Positions 50,715 through 60,614 of a stretch of DNA of 64,000 nt are shown one piece after another. Numbering within the stretch: position 1 is the stretch's first letter; every line of letters begins with the position of its first letter. This stretch comes from Thermoplasmatota archaeon. Its GTDB lineage: Archaea; Thermoplasmatota; Thermoplasmata; Thermoplasmatales; Thermoplasmataceae. Where the stretch lies: NCBI GenBank assembly GCA_023381355.1, contig JAMCUL010000020.1, positions 1 to 64,000 of the forward strand, in the 5' to 3' direction. The position numbers and the translations under genes were made by a program. The notes under the pieces were generated by a model. The model worked only from the letters and a program-made list of their open reading frames with translations. It did no database searches and was not told the origin of the DNA.

Positions 50715-53400
50715 AGAGATCGAACTGAAGAATTTCCTTTCCCACAGGGATACCAGGGTAGGCTTCTCCACAGGGGTGAATATAATAATCGGCAAGAACG
50801 GTGCAGGAAAATCCTCAATAGTTGACGGCATGAGGATGGCGCTGTTCGGGAGTGCTGAAATAGAGAGGAGGATGGTATCATACCGTGAAACCGAGGCAAC
50901 TGTCAGGATAAGATTCCGGCACAACATGCACGAGTATGAGATCACCAGGACGGTGGAGAACAAAAAAGGGAAGGAGAATACAAAACACGCAGTGATCCTG
51001 AAGGACGGAGTAAGGATTGGCGATGGCGCAAACGAGGTGAATCAGGCTGTAGAAAGAGAACTTGAGATCGGAAAGGTGGCATTCATTAACTCTGTCTACG
51101 TGAAGCAGGGCGATATCGATGGCCTTGTTACATCAAGACCGGCTGAAAGGAAGGATATAATGAGCGAGATAATAGGGCTCAAAGATTATGACAGAGCGTT
51201 GAAGAATCTTGATCCTGTTATAAAGAATCTTGAACTTGAAACGCGGGACTATGAGGCTAAACGGGCCTCCAGGTCAGATATTGCGACAAAGATAGAGGAA
51301 CTGGAACAGGAAATTGAACTTGGAAAGAAGAGAAAGGCGGATCTTGAGAGTGAAATGACATCTGCCGAAGAGAAGAGAAATGACCTGAGCTCCTCAATAG
51401 GAATTATACAGAAAAGGAAGGAGGAGATGGAACATTACGAAAAGGACCTCAGGGAGAAGATGAAGGAGGTTCATTCCCTCGAAGATGAGATTGAGAAACT
51501 GGCAGCAAGGAAGGAAGAGTATGATTCGATAAGGAATGAATATGAGAAACTGATTGCAAATCCCCTGTTTGTAAGAAGAAATGAGATGCGACAGGTCACT
51601 ATGAAGCTGCAGGAAATTAACAGGTTGCAGGATGAACTGAGAAGTTACACTGACACATTGGAAAAATTGAGGAATTACCAGGAGTCCCTGAAGGCCATTC
51701 AGGGAGATTATGAAGAATATATGAAGACAGGAGAAATTTTATCACAGATTGAAAAGGACATGGCGGGTCTGAAGAAGGGGAAGGAGGAATTTGATCGCAT
51801 CACCGGCACCTATAATGACCTTCAATCGAGGAAGGCTGGACTCGTGATGGAGATTGAGAGAATTTCCGGGAGGCTTTCAGGCAAGATAGACCCTGGTCTT
51901 ATTTCCATGGATTATGTGGAAAGAACACGGGAGGAACGTAGGGAAACACTGAGAGGGATAACAGGGAAAATAGCCAGTGAAGGATCAAGGGCAGCAAGCC
52001 TGAAGGAGAAGGTGGATGAGATCAGGGAGAAGATGGAGAAACTTTCAAGTGCACCCCTGTGTCCACTATGTGGGCAGAATATCGATGATCACAAGCACGA
52101 AGAGATATTTGAGAATTTCAAGGAGGAGATCAGGAAGGCAGAAGCAGAAATAAAAGGTTCAGATGATCACATAAGGGCGCTTACCATAAAGCAGTCGAAG
52201 GTTTCAGATGAACTCAAGATACTGGAATCGAGGGATGTGAATGACTACATTTCAAGGATTGAAATGATTAAGCAGGTTGAGGAGGAAGAGAAAAGATGCC
52301 TTGAAGGCATAAGAAATAACAGGGAATATGACGAGAAATACAGGAAAGCGGAAAGCGAAATTAACAGGTTAAGGGTCATGATGACACAGCTGGAAAAACA
52401 TTACAGGGAATATCTTGAAATCATGAGCAAGATAGATTATATCAGCAATATGAAGATCGGAGAAAAAATTGAGAATACAAAGAAAGAGATCGAGAAAGGC
52501 GAAGTATTCTGCAAATCTTTTCCAGATGTCATGGATATCCTGCAGAAAGGATCTAACCTGGGCGACGTGGAAAAAATAGAGAAGGATGCAGACAGCCTCT
52601 TCCAAAAACTAAAGGGTAAGGATTCCATAATTGAGATGGAAAGAAAGGATCAGATGCTCAGAGGCTATCAGGAGGAGATATCAACAATAAGGAAAAAAAT
52701 TGAGGAAATACACAGTGAGATCAGCGAAGAGGAGGGATTGAGGGGGAAACTTTCGCTGATTCAGGAAAAGATCAGGCGAATTTCGGAGGAGCGTGAAGGA
52801 GTTATATCAATTATTTCAGGGAAGGGAAGTACAGTAAAGCAGTTAGGTCAGGACCTTGAAGAGACAGATAAATACCTTCACGAAGTGGAAGGATCGTTCA
52901 GGCAGCTTAAGTTTCTCTCCATTCTAAAAAAGGCGATATCAAGGGATGGAATACCAAAGGCACTCAGGGGAATAGCGGTGGAGAGTATTTCAGCCCAGGC
53001 CAGGAACATCATATCAAGATTCAACCTTGCAATTGAGGATGTAAGGCTCTCCGAGGACCTTGATGTGGAGATTATGCAGGATGGGTCAGTGAAGGATATA
53101 TCTCAGTTAAGCGGAGGGGAGAGGACAGCCCTTGCAATAGGCATAAGACTTGCCATTGCAAAATATCTTGGTGGAAACATGAGCACCATTATAATGGATG
53201 AGCCCACCATTTATCTTGACGAGGAGAGAAGGAACGATCTCAGGGATATAATCAAGTATTCCATAAAGGAGCTGAGCGATGAAAATATATTTCCGCAGAT
53301 CATCATAATCACACATCACGAGGAACTCGAAACTGCAGCTGATGTCGTCTATGAGGTCAGGAAGGATGGTGGAGTCTCTTTTGTGAGCATAACTCAATAA
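50704..53400 (+). CDS. rad50: Rad50 DNA repair ATPase
   Basis: 898 residues. ABC-type head: Walker A VNIIIGKNGAGKSSIVDGMR near the start, signature DISQLSGGERTALAIGI and Walker B STIIMDEPTIYLDEERRNDL near the end, with the His switch in IIIITHHEEL. Two long coiled-coil arms flank the zinc hook CPLCGQ, with Cys453 and Cys456. Length is normal for archaea. The start overlaps mre11. No further gene follows on this strand for 1.9 kb. Confidence 0.95.
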   Translation: MLIEEIELKNFLSHRDTRVGFSTGVNIIIGKNGAGKSSIVDGMRMALFGSAEIERRMVSYRETEATVRIRFRHNMHEYEITRTVENKKGKENTKHAVILKDGVRIGDGANEVNQAVERELEIGKVAFINSVYVKQGDIDGLVTSRPAERKDIMSEIIGLKDYDRALKNLDPVIKNLELETRDYEAKRASRSDIATKIEELEQEIELGKKRKADLESEMTSAEEKRNDLSSSIGIIQKRKEEMEHYEKDLREKMKEVHSLEDEIEKLAARKEEYDSIRNEYEKLIANPLFVRRNEMRQVTMKLQEINRLQDELRSYTDTLEKLRNYQESLKAIQGDYEEYMKTGEILSQIEKDMAGLKKGKEEFDRITGTYNDLQSRKAGLVMEIERISGRLSGKIDPGLISMDYVERTREERRETLRGITGKIASEGSRAASLKEKVDEIREKMEKLSSAPLCPLCGQNIDDHKHEEIFENFKEEIRKAEAEIKGSDDHIRALTIKQSKVSDELKILESRDVNDYISRIEMIKQVEEEEKRCLEGIRNNREYDEKYRKAESEINRLRVMMTQLEKHYREYLEIMSKIDYISNMKIGEKIENTKKEIEKGEVFCKSFPDVMDILQKGSNLGDVEKIEKDADSLFQKLKGKDSIIEMERKDQMLRGYQEEISTIRKKIEEIHSEISEEEGLRGKLSLIQEKIRRISEEREGVISIISGKGSTVKQLGQDLEETDKYLHEVEGSFRQLKFLSILKKAISRDGIPKALRGIAVESISAQARNIISRFNLAIEDVRLSEDLDVEIMQDGSVKDISQLSGGERTALAIGIRLAIAKYLGGNMSTIIMDEPTIYLDEERRNDLRDIIKYSIKELSDENIFPQIIIITHHEELETAADVVYEVRKDGGVSFVSITQ

Positions 53401-53961
53401 ATAATGAAGGCGCATATTAGATATAATCTCAACATCGGCGCTTTCATTGACCTGATATATAAATGCAGATTTGAAGTTTATAAGATTTATAAAAATTTTA
53501 TTCCCTTCTCTTTCACATTGCTCGTTTATATGGATCTCCATGCTACATGATCGATAATGCCATCAGAATTACCGCATATCAAAATTAAACCTGTGCACCT
53601 AACGGCACGATCTCATTCTATAATGCATAATTGGAGTATGAGAGAGGAATATGCAGGTTATGCTAGATGCCCCTCAATGCTGGAATTGTATGCAGGGTAG
53701 ATATGATATGCCCCTGAAGGATCGTGAATGCAGGTTGAACCAATGGTATCCTGAAACATAGAGCAGAATTAATGCACAGGTAAATATCCGTTATTCAGGA
53801 ATTATGAAAAGTGAAACTGCACGGGTGAATATATCCCAGGTAGGATATAATAGAGATACTTTTCACCGGAATAGTTCCAAAAGCCAAATTCCCCGGCGGC
53901 AAAAAACCTATTAATATTTTCAACGAAAAAAAACTCAAACAGTTGTGGCTATTCTTGCGCC
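53401..53961. other. 561-base gap after rad50
   Basis: A nurA gene would be expected here in many archaeal herA-mre11-rad50 clusters, but no NurA-like frame is found on either strand. Only AT-rich, non-coding sequence is seen; the minus-strand frame at 53541-53107 is a shadow of rad50. Confidence 0.45.
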
Positions 53962-55047
53962 TCATATATAGAACGGCACCGGTGTAAAGGACAGGATGAA
54001 CATCGCCAGCACGATCAGCCCAATAACGATCTCCTTTGCTCCCACTGGAGTTGAATCGTCAAGCGCGGGAGGATGCTCAAGTCCCAGGAACATCACAAGT
54101 ATTGCAATAAGTATCCAACCGAAATAATTCAGTCCAAGGTAGAAAAGTATCAGAAGAAAAACATAACTTATGATTATGGACTTGCGCCCGAGAATTCCCC
54201 GCAGGACATGGCCTCCGTCAAGCTGCCCAACAGGGATGAGGTTCATGGCAGTGGCGAATATACCGACCCAAACTGATAGGACCATGGGAAACACCGGTGG
54301 CTCCACTGGCAGTAAATGGAGCAGGTCGTATATGAATGGATAGTTCAGAAAATACGGAGAAAATGTGCTGACATGAATCATCGTCTTCTGAAGATAATCC
54401 GCGACGAAGAGCAGGGGCAGGGCTGTGAGGAAGCCCGCTATCGGTCCTGCTGCTCCTATATTTGTCATCACCTTCCTGTTTGGGAATGGATCGCGAAGTG
54501 ATATGAATGCCCCGAAAGTGCCTATGGAATATGCCAGAGGTATGAATGGAATGAAGAATGGAAGCGATGCCCTTACCCCGTAATGCCTTGCAACAAAGTA
54601 ATGGCCGAGTTCATGAACACCAAGAATTGTGAGCAGGGGTGCAGAAAAGAAGAGTGCACTGTAAAGGAGAGTCCTGAGAAAGACATCAGGTCCCGGCGCA
54701 ACGAAATCCTCAGAGAACAGATACCCGGCATATAAAGTTGAAAGGATTGTCAGGATCAGCAGGATAATATTCACTTTTATTGATGCAAATTTCCTCTTTG
54801 GAACCTTTGAAACCATGATGTAATGCTCATAATCCTTGACCAGCTGGGGAACGTATCCCCTCTCTGAAAGTCCCCTGCTCAATTCACCAAATTTCCTTGA
54901 CAAATCGGGATTGTCATTGTCAAGAAACTTGAACTTGATGGAAAATGGGGAGACCTCGATCTCATATGTATCGACATACTCCTTCACCAGTGAGACAACC
55001 TCCTTGACGGAAGGATTTTCAAGTTCAATTTCAGAAGTCCTTTCCAT
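53962..55047 (-). CDS. M50 family (site-2 protease-like) membrane metalloprotease
   Basis: About 361 residues from the ATG at 55047 (MERTSEIELEN); an ATG at 55101 is also in frame. The N-terminal ~95 residues form a soluble domain, then six or seven membrane helices. The zinc motif is GVHELGHYFVARHYGV and the distal Asp motif NLIPVGQLDGGHVLRGILG, both in membrane segments. Site-2 proteases cut membrane-anchored proteins such as regulators, but some archaeal members are of unknown role. It stands alone on the minus strand. Confidence 0.9.
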   Translation of the reverse strand: MERTSEIELENPSVKEVVSLVKEYVDTYEIEVSPFSIKFKFLDNDNPDLSRKFGELSRGLSERGYVPQLVKDYEHYIMVSKVPKRKFASIKVNIILLILTILSTLYAGYLFSEDFVAPGPDVFLRTLLYSALFFSAPLLTILGVHELGHYFVARHYGVRASLPFFIPFIPLAYSIGTFGAFISLRDPFPNRKVMTNIGAAGPIAGFLTALPLLFVADYLQKTMIHVSTFSPYFLNYPFIYDLLHLLPVEPPVFPMVLSVWVGIFATAMNLIPVGQLDGGHVLRGILGRKSIIISYVFLLILFYLGLNYFGWILIAILVMFLGLEHPPALDDSTPVGAKEIVIGLIVLAMFILSFTPVPFYI

Positions 55048-55375
55048 TAATATCTTCTCTTTGTTTTGATTTGATCTTTTCCCCGATCTAACGGGAACCA
55101 ATCATTATCATGGCTCCACTGACCCACGGGGATTTTTTTGCCTTCCTCTGATCGGCATTTCATAGCAGGAAACAGATCCTCAACTCGTACTGAGGCCCAT
55201 TATGGAAGGGCAATCTCTTGCCCTGAGTCGTCATATGACCTCATTTATCGGAAATACTATTTTTCAGGGCTATTGGGTATTAATATATTTTAATTAAGTT
55301 TTGTTGATCCACAGGTTATATACCAGCAAATCTGGAAGCAGAGATGTTTATAATGGGTTATTGGCATTATCGGGT

Positions 55376-56296
55376 ATGAGAAGGATGGAGATTGGAAATG
55401 GGAAGATCAGTGCTCCGGTGGTTGGTTTTGGCGCATGGCAGGCTGGAAAGATTGGATGGGGAAAGGATTACACGGATGAGGATGTTGTTGATGCAATTCA
55501 ATATTCCATAGAAAATGGCGGAAACTACATCGATACAGCAGAGGTGTACGGGATGGGACATTCTGAGGAAATTGTTAGAAAGGCCACTGAGAACATGGAC
55601 AGGAAAAAATTTATCATAGCAACCAAGGTGGCTCCTCCTCATTTCAGGTACAGGGATGTGATAAGGGCATGCGAGGCTTCCCTGAATAGACTCGGGACTG
55701 ATTACATAGATCTGTACCAGCTTCACTGGCCTGATAATTATGTACCGCTTAAGGAGACACTCTCTGCCATGGAAAAACTTGCTGACGATGGACTTATAAA
55801 AAATATAGGTGTGTGTAACTATCCTGCACCATTGATAAAGGAGATCACGACCCTGCTGAAGGATCATGAGCTTGTATCAAACCAGATGAGGTATAACATT
55901 TTACAGAGGGAAGTTGAGGAGGAAACCTTTCCTCTGATGAAGAAGGGTGGCATCGCCATGATTGCATACAGTCCCATAGCCAAGGGTCTCCTTTCTGGAA
56001 AGTATGATGAAAATCACCTTCCCTCGGATGAGATCAGGGAATCCGATCCACTGTATAGGCATGAAAATGTGAGGGCAATCTCAGGAATACTGTCAAGACT
56101 GAGAGATATTTCGGAAAGACATAAATGCGAACCTGCTTCGATTGCACTCGCGTATCTTATAAAGAAAGGGGCCATGGTTATTCCAGGTGCAAAAAACAGG
56201 AAGCAGGTGGAGAGTAACCTGAAGGCAGGAGATATTGATCTGGACCGGAAGGAAATGGATTCCCTGGAGGAAAATGTGGAAATCAATTATTTCTGA
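55376..56296 (+). CDS. Aldo/keto reductase
   Basis: About 306 residues from the ATG at 55376 (MRRMEIGNGK); the frame extends to 55301 but those residues are unlike the family. Catalytic tetrad: Asp and Tyr in YIDTAEVYGMGHS, Lys in FIIATKVAPP, His in DLYQLHWPDN. The NADP-binding end has AYSPIAKGLLSGKYD and VIPGAKNRKQVESNLKA. It reduces aldehydes or ketones with NADPH; the natural substrate is unknown. It is followed, 130 bases on, by a zinc alcohol dehydrogenase, and the pair may serve aldehyde handling. Confidence 0.9.
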   Translation: MRRMEIGNGKISAPVVGFGAWQAGKIGWGKDYTDEDVVDAIQYSIENGGNYIDTAEVYGMGHSEEIVRKATENMDRKKFIIATKVAPPHFRYRDVIRACEASLNRLGTDYIDLYQLHWPDNYVPLKETLSAMEKLADDGLIKNIGVCNYPAPLIKEITTLLKDHELVSNQMRYNILQREVEEETFPLMKKGGIAMIAYSPIAKGLLSGKYDENHLPSDEIRESDPLYRHENVRAISGILSRLRDISERHKCEPASIALAYLIKKGAMVIPGAKNRKQVESNLKAGDIDLDRKEMDSLEENVEINYF

Positions 56297-56427
56297 CTCC
56301 TCCGTAATTTTTCCTCCTGATTGACTGTCATTTTCATGACATTTTTCCTGTACCATGACTTTTATTTTTCCTGCATATTCCCAACTTTTAACTATACAGA
56401 AATAATTATTCCTGAGGAGATCGAGGT

Positions 56428-57477
56428 ATGAAAACAGTTGCATATGGAGTCGATGAACCCCATGGAAAATTTCATGAGATGAATGTGGAGAGAAGGGAGG
56501 TTGGCGATGATGATGTACTTATAGACATAGAGTACTGCGGGATATGCCATAGCGATATTCATACAGCCAATAATGAGTGGGGAGGTGCAATGTACCCGGT
56601 TGTGCCTGGACATGAAATTGTTGGAACAGTGAGGCAGACAGGTAAAAATGTGACAGATCACAGGGTTGGTGACAGGGTCGGTGTGGGTTGCATGGTTGAT
56701 TCCTGCAGGAATTGCGAGGAATGCAGGAAAGGAAATGAACACTACTGCGAGAACACCGTGTTCACATATAATTCCCATGACAGCCATACAGGTGGGGTCA
56801 CATATGGGGGATACTCCGGGCAGGTTGTGGTGGATCGTAATTTTGTCCTGAAAATACCGGAAAATCTTGACCTTGCTGCCACTGCTCCCCTGCTCTGTGC
56901 AGGCATAACGACATATTCTCCACTCAGGTTCTGGAACGTGAAGAAGGGAGATAGGGTCGCAGTCGCGGGACTTGGTGGTCTGGGGCACATGGGCGTGAAG
57001 CTTGCAAGTGCAATGGGCGCAGATGTTACAGTATTAACGACATCTCCCTCCAAGGTGGACGAGGCGAAGAGGCTGGGTGCGCAGGGCGTGATACTTTCAG
57101 GGAATAAGGATGAACTGAAAAAACACAGGGGAGAATTTGATTTCATTCTTGACACGATACCTGCAGTACATGACCTGAATCTATATCTTTCCCTCCTGAA
57201 ACCTGAGGGTGCACTGGTTCTTGTTGGGCTTCCGGAGAGAGGCAACTCATATAACGTATATGCAGGGGCGCTTGTCGGCGGAAGGAAGACCCTTGCTGGA
57301 TCAAATATTGGAGGTATCCGGGAAACCCAGGAGATGCTGGACTTCTGCGGAAAGCATGATATAACAGCAGATATAGAAATGATAGGGCCCGAAGAGATAA
57401 ACAGGGCATATGAAAGAGTCGTAAAGTCCGACGTGAAATACAGGTTTGTAATAGATATGAAAGGAAGAAATAACTGA
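56428..57477 (+). CDS. Zinc-dependent alcohol dehydrogenase (CAD/YahK type)
   Basis: 349 residues. Catalytic zinc ligands: Cys in CGICHSDIHTANNEWGG, His in VPGHEIVGTV. Structural zinc cysteines: DSCRNCEECRKGNEHYCEN. Coenzyme site: VAVAGLGGLGHMGVKLASAM. The arrangement fits the NADP-dependent cinnamyl-alcohol-dehydrogenase-like branch (YahK). It interconverts aldehydes and primary alcohols. Start is the ATG at 56428 with GAGG (about 56423) nearby. Convergent with the surface protein gene, 14 bases apart. Confidence 0.92.
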   Translation: MKTVAYGVDEPHGKFHEMNVERREVGDDDVLIDIEYCGICHSDIHTANNEWGGAMYPVVPGHEIVGTVRQTGKNVTDHRVGDRVGVGCMVDSCRNCEECRKGNEHYCENTVFTYNSHDSHTGGVTYGGYSGQVVVDRNFVLKIPENLDLAATAPLLCAGITTYSPLRFWNVKKGDRVAVAGLGGLGHMGVKLASAMGADVTVLTTSPSKVDEAKRLGAQGVILSGNKDELKKHRGEFDFILDTIPAVHDLNLYLSLLKPEGALVLVGLPERGNSYNVYAGALVGGRKTLAGSNIGGIRETQEMLDFCGKHDITADIEMIGPEEINRAYERVVKSDVKYRFVIDMKGRNN

Positions 57478-57490
57478 AAATTTTTCTTAA

Positions 57491-58714
57491 CTATTTTTTT
57501 AGAATTTTAAGGGATGATCCAGCGAGGGTCATTACTGATATGAAAAGAAGTGAAAATGCCAGTGATACTGAGAGGAAAGAGGCGGATGTAATTCCAAACC
57601 CAAAGAGGTAATCCCACCCTATTGCCGCCGAAATTCCTGAACTTTTTGAGAGAGGAAGGCCGAGAAACACGTCACTTACCATGAGTATTCCGAACAGGAT
57701 TGAGCCGGAGAAGAGTGCGCCGTTTGCGTATTTCTGTAGAGATTTCCCCCTAATTGCAACCACGAAGCCCGCTATTGAAAGAACGAGGAATGCTATCAGC
57801 CCATAGAAATGGTCTGGGGCAACTGTCCTCAGGGTACTGTCAAAAAGGATCAGATAAATTGAGATGATTGATGAAGCCGCAAGTGCTCCTCCCCTGACCT
57901 TTTCTGCACTGTTTCCGAAAATAGTGTAAGCAAGTATCAGCCCTATTATTCCGAGTATTATCACTATAGAACCCAGAATGTACGGTGTAATTGAGGATGT
58001 GCTGCTTGAAGGGGATGCGGTATAACTGATGTCCACTGTAACCTTTGCCATGGAAGGATCCGTGCCTGTTGCATATACCGTGATATCATATGTTCCACTT
58101 GTTGCTGATGAGGTTCCCTTTATAGTCATTGTACCGGAAAATGGAGGTGAACCTGACGGATTACTGAATGAAACGATAAGGTTGCCCTGCCCTGAATATT
58201 CGAGTGTCGTTGCTCCTGAGGTGCCGTTATGCAGTGCAACGCTGTATCCCACTGTTGTCTGGTTCAATCCTGAAAGCGACACTGAAGTCTTGGAGAGTGT
58301 TATTGCGGAAGTCCCATTAACTTTCTGAGCTGCTGTTACGGCAACTGAAATCGCCGGGGAATTCGTTGAGGGATCATCTCCCGTCGCATCAAACGTTACA
58401 GTGTAAGTTCCCTGAGAAACGCTTGATGAAACTGAAATTGTGGCAGTACCGCTGTATGTCGGATCACCGGAAGCTTTGCTGAATGACACGCTTATTCCTG
58501 ATGGCGCTTTTGCTGAGATTTCTGTTCCCCACGATGTTCCTGACGAGAGCGTGACGGTATATCCCACCGACTGGGTACCACCCTGCGGAACTGTCAGTGA
58601 ACTGCTTGAAACCGAAATTGTCGATGATCCGATGGATGAAGCTGCTGATAGGCCAGAAATAGATATAAAAAATGCAATGACAAAAATAGTTAGCACTAAT
58701 GTTTTTTTATTCAT
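57491..58714 (-). CDS. Surface membrane protein with two Ig-like repeats
   Basis: 407 residues. Signal peptide KKTLVLTIFVIAFFISISGL, then two Ser/Thr-rich beta-sandwich repeats of about 95 residues that share the pattern VSSSSLTVPQGG/LSKTSVSLSGLN, GTYTVTFDATGDDPS/GTYDITVYATGTDPS. From about residue 245 come five or six membrane helices (ILGSIVIILGIIGLILAYTI, HFYGLIAFLVLSIAGFVVAI, FLSVSLAFSLLFISVMTLAG). No family recognised; the outside repeats face the medium, and the helices may sense or transport. Repeats within the protein suggest duplication. Confidence 0.65.
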   Translation of the reverse strand: MNKKTLVLTIFVIAFFISISGLSAASSIGSSTISVSSSSLTVPQGGTQSVGYTVTLSSGTSWGTEISAKAPSGISVSFSKASGDPTYSGTATISVSSSVSQGTYTVTFDATGDDPSTNSPAISVAVTAAQKVNGTSAITLSKTSVSLSGLNQTTVGYSVALHNGTSGATTLEYSGQGNLIVSFSNPSGSPPFSGTMTIKGTSSATSGTYDITVYATGTDPSMAKVTVDISYTASPSSSTSSITPYILGSIVIILGIIGLILAYTIFGNSAEKVRGGALAASSIISIYLILFDSTLRTVAPDHFYGLIAFLVLSIAGFVVAIRGKSLQKYANGALFSGSILFGILMVSDVFLGLPLSKSSGISAAIGWDYLFGFGITSASFLSVSLAFSLLFISVMTLAGSSLKILKK

Positions 58715-58937
58715 AATAAATATACTTAATTTTCATATTTAATTGTTATCAGTGAATAGTAACAATTAAATAACATGGATATCAATATATATTGGGATTG
58801 GATCAGACCGGTCTGGAAAATTTGTCTTAACCATCCTTCCATTGATCTGCATAAATAGTGATAGCCCACAAAAAATCTCGTCGATTCTCTCATGGGTACG
58901 CTCATTGGAGAAAAATAGTTCCCATGATTTCAGGATA

Positions 58938-59327
58938 TTATTTTTTGGCTTCTTTTTCGTATTTCCTGAGCATCTTTATCAGGGCATCGTATGATAGAAG
59001 TGCACATTTTTCCCTGGCTGGACCAAGATCTAATCCGAGATATGACAGGATATCATTCTTGCTCATTTTAAGCACTTCTGAAACATCCTTCCCAGAGACC
59101 CTCTCAGAGAGTATGGAAGCTGAGGCAACACTGATCAGGCACCCCCTGGCCACATATTTGATCTCCCTGATCTTGCCATCACCGAGCCTCAGGTACATGG
59201 CAATTGTGTCTCCGCACGTGGGGTTTGTTTCCATGATATCCTCGTCAGGATCTTCTATCTTCCCGAAATTTCTCGGTTCCTCATAATGCTCGTCAATAAT
59301 CGCACTGTAAATTATATCATCACTCAT
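58938..59327 (-). CDS. sufU: SufU/NifU-like iron-sulfur scaffold protein
   Basis: 129 residues. The three cysteines of SufU/IscU-type proteins are in TNPTCGDTI, VARGCLISVASASIL and AREKCALLSYDA, and the Asp after the first Cys is present. It receives sulfur from SufS and acts as scaffold or sulfur relay. The ATG overlaps the sufS stop by 4 bases. Last gene of the suf operon. Confidence 0.92.
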   Translation of the reverse strand: MSDDIIYSAIIDEHYEEPRNFGKIEDPDEDIMETNPTCGDTIAMYLRLGDGKIREIKYVARGCLISVASASILSERVSGKDVSEVLKMSKNDILSYLGLDLGPAREKCALLSYDALIKMLRKYEKEAKK

Positions 59328-60592
59328 TTTATCATCCTCCTTTCTATCTTTCCAATCACATCGAAAAGATGATCCACGTCATCCCGTGTATTGTATATGT
59401 AAAACGACGCCCTTGCTGTTGCGTACACCCCTAGTGATACTGTCTGGGGCATTGCACAGTGGTGGCCAGATCTAAGTTCAACACCTTCAATCCTGTCTGC
59501 CAGATGAGAAATATCATGTGGATGCACCTCATTGCCAAAGGGTCTATCTCCACCGTCCTTCTTCCTTATATTGAAAGCATATATGCCTCCCCTGACCTCA
59601 GGATCCCTGGGACCATATGAGATGAGTGACGGCATGTTCATTTCTTGTTCCCTGCGCAATGTGTATGAGATCAGGTCCTTCTCGTGGTTCCTCACATTGT
59701 CCATTCCCAGATTTTTCAGGAAATCAACTGCTGCAGAAAGGCCTATAGCTCCTTCAATGTTCGGTGTTCCGGCCTCAAATTTTTCAGGGATGTCTGCAGC
59801 TGTAAAGTGATCCTCGAAGACCTCCTTTATCATTTCTCCTCCTCCCATGTATGGGGGCATCCTGTCCAGGAGCTCCGGCTTCCCATAAAGGACTCCTATT
59901 CCTGACGGGGCAAGCATCTTATGCCCCGAAAAAGCCAGGAGATCGCACTCCAGGTCATTCACGTTCACAGGCATATGTGGCACACTCTGTGCGGCATCAA
60001 CTATGAAGATTATCCCAAGATCATGAAGGTTCTTTCCAACCTCCCTGAGATCATTGATTGTTCCAAGCAGGTTTGAAACATGTGTCACTGAAACAATTTT
60101 TGTCTTTCCTGTAATATCCTTCTCAATATCCTCCCACTTTAATGGCCTGTCGGTATGGCTTTCCATCATCCTCAGCCTGATCCCTGAGACAGATGAGGCG
60201 ATCTGCCACGGTACGATATTTGAATGGTGCTCCATCCTCGTGACAAGCACCTCGCCTTCACCACCAAGCATCCTGGTCAGGGAGCTCGCTGCAAGGTTCA
60301 GGGCCTCGGTGGCATTTCTGACAAAAATTGTTCCTTCCGGGGTTCCCCCAATAAACCTGGCAATATTTTCCCTTGACCTGTTGTAGAGATCTGTTGCCTC
60401 TTCCCCGATCCTGTACACGCCCCTGTGCACGTTGGAATTGCTGTTCTCATAGTAATTTACTATGGCATTTATAACTTCTGAGGGTTTCTGCGTTGTTGCA
60501 GCATTATCAAGATATACTATGCCATCCCTCTGAAATCTTTCAAAAATTGGGAAGTGTTTCCTGATCTCCAGTGGGTCAAACATGTTAATCAT
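59324..60592 (-). CDS. sufS: Cysteine desulfurase SufS
   Basis: 422 residues of the PLP-dependent SufS group. The PLP lysine is in DLLAFSGHKMLAPSGIGVLY, the catalytic cysteine in GVELRSGHHCAMP, and YLDNAATTQKPSEVINAI marks the start. It strips sulfur from cysteine as persulfide and passes it to SufU/SufB. The open frame starts at 60592; a second ATG (4 codons later, MFDPLEIRKHFPI) is the more conserved start. sufD lies 23 bases upstream. Confidence 0.95.
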   Translation of the reverse strand: MINMFDPLEIRKHFPIFERFQRDGIVYLDNAATTQKPSEVINAIVNYYENSNSNVHRGVYRIGEEATDLYNRSRENIARFIGGTPEGTIFVRNATEALNLAASSLTRMLGGEGEVLVTRMEHHSNIVPWQIASSVSGIRLRMMESHTDRPLKWEDIEKDITGKTKIVSVTHVSNLLGTINDLREVGKNLHDLGIIFIVDAAQSVPHMPVNVNDLECDLLAFSGHKMLAPSGIGVLYGKPELLDRMPPYMGGGEMIKEVFEDHFTAADIPEKFEAGTPNIEGAIGLSAAVDFLKNLGMDNVRNHEKDLISYTLRREQEMNMPSLISYGPRDPEVRGGIYAFNIRKKDGGDRPFGNEVHPHDISHLADRIEGVELRSGHHCAMPQTVSLGVYATARASFYIYNTRDDVDHLFDVIGKIERRMIK

Positions 60593-60614
60593 CAGCTGAA
60601 ATTTGAATAAAAGA

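Noticed and set aside
53107-53541. Minus-strand frame after rad50 as a missing nurA
   Set aside because: Mostly the antisense of rad50, with no NurA motifs.
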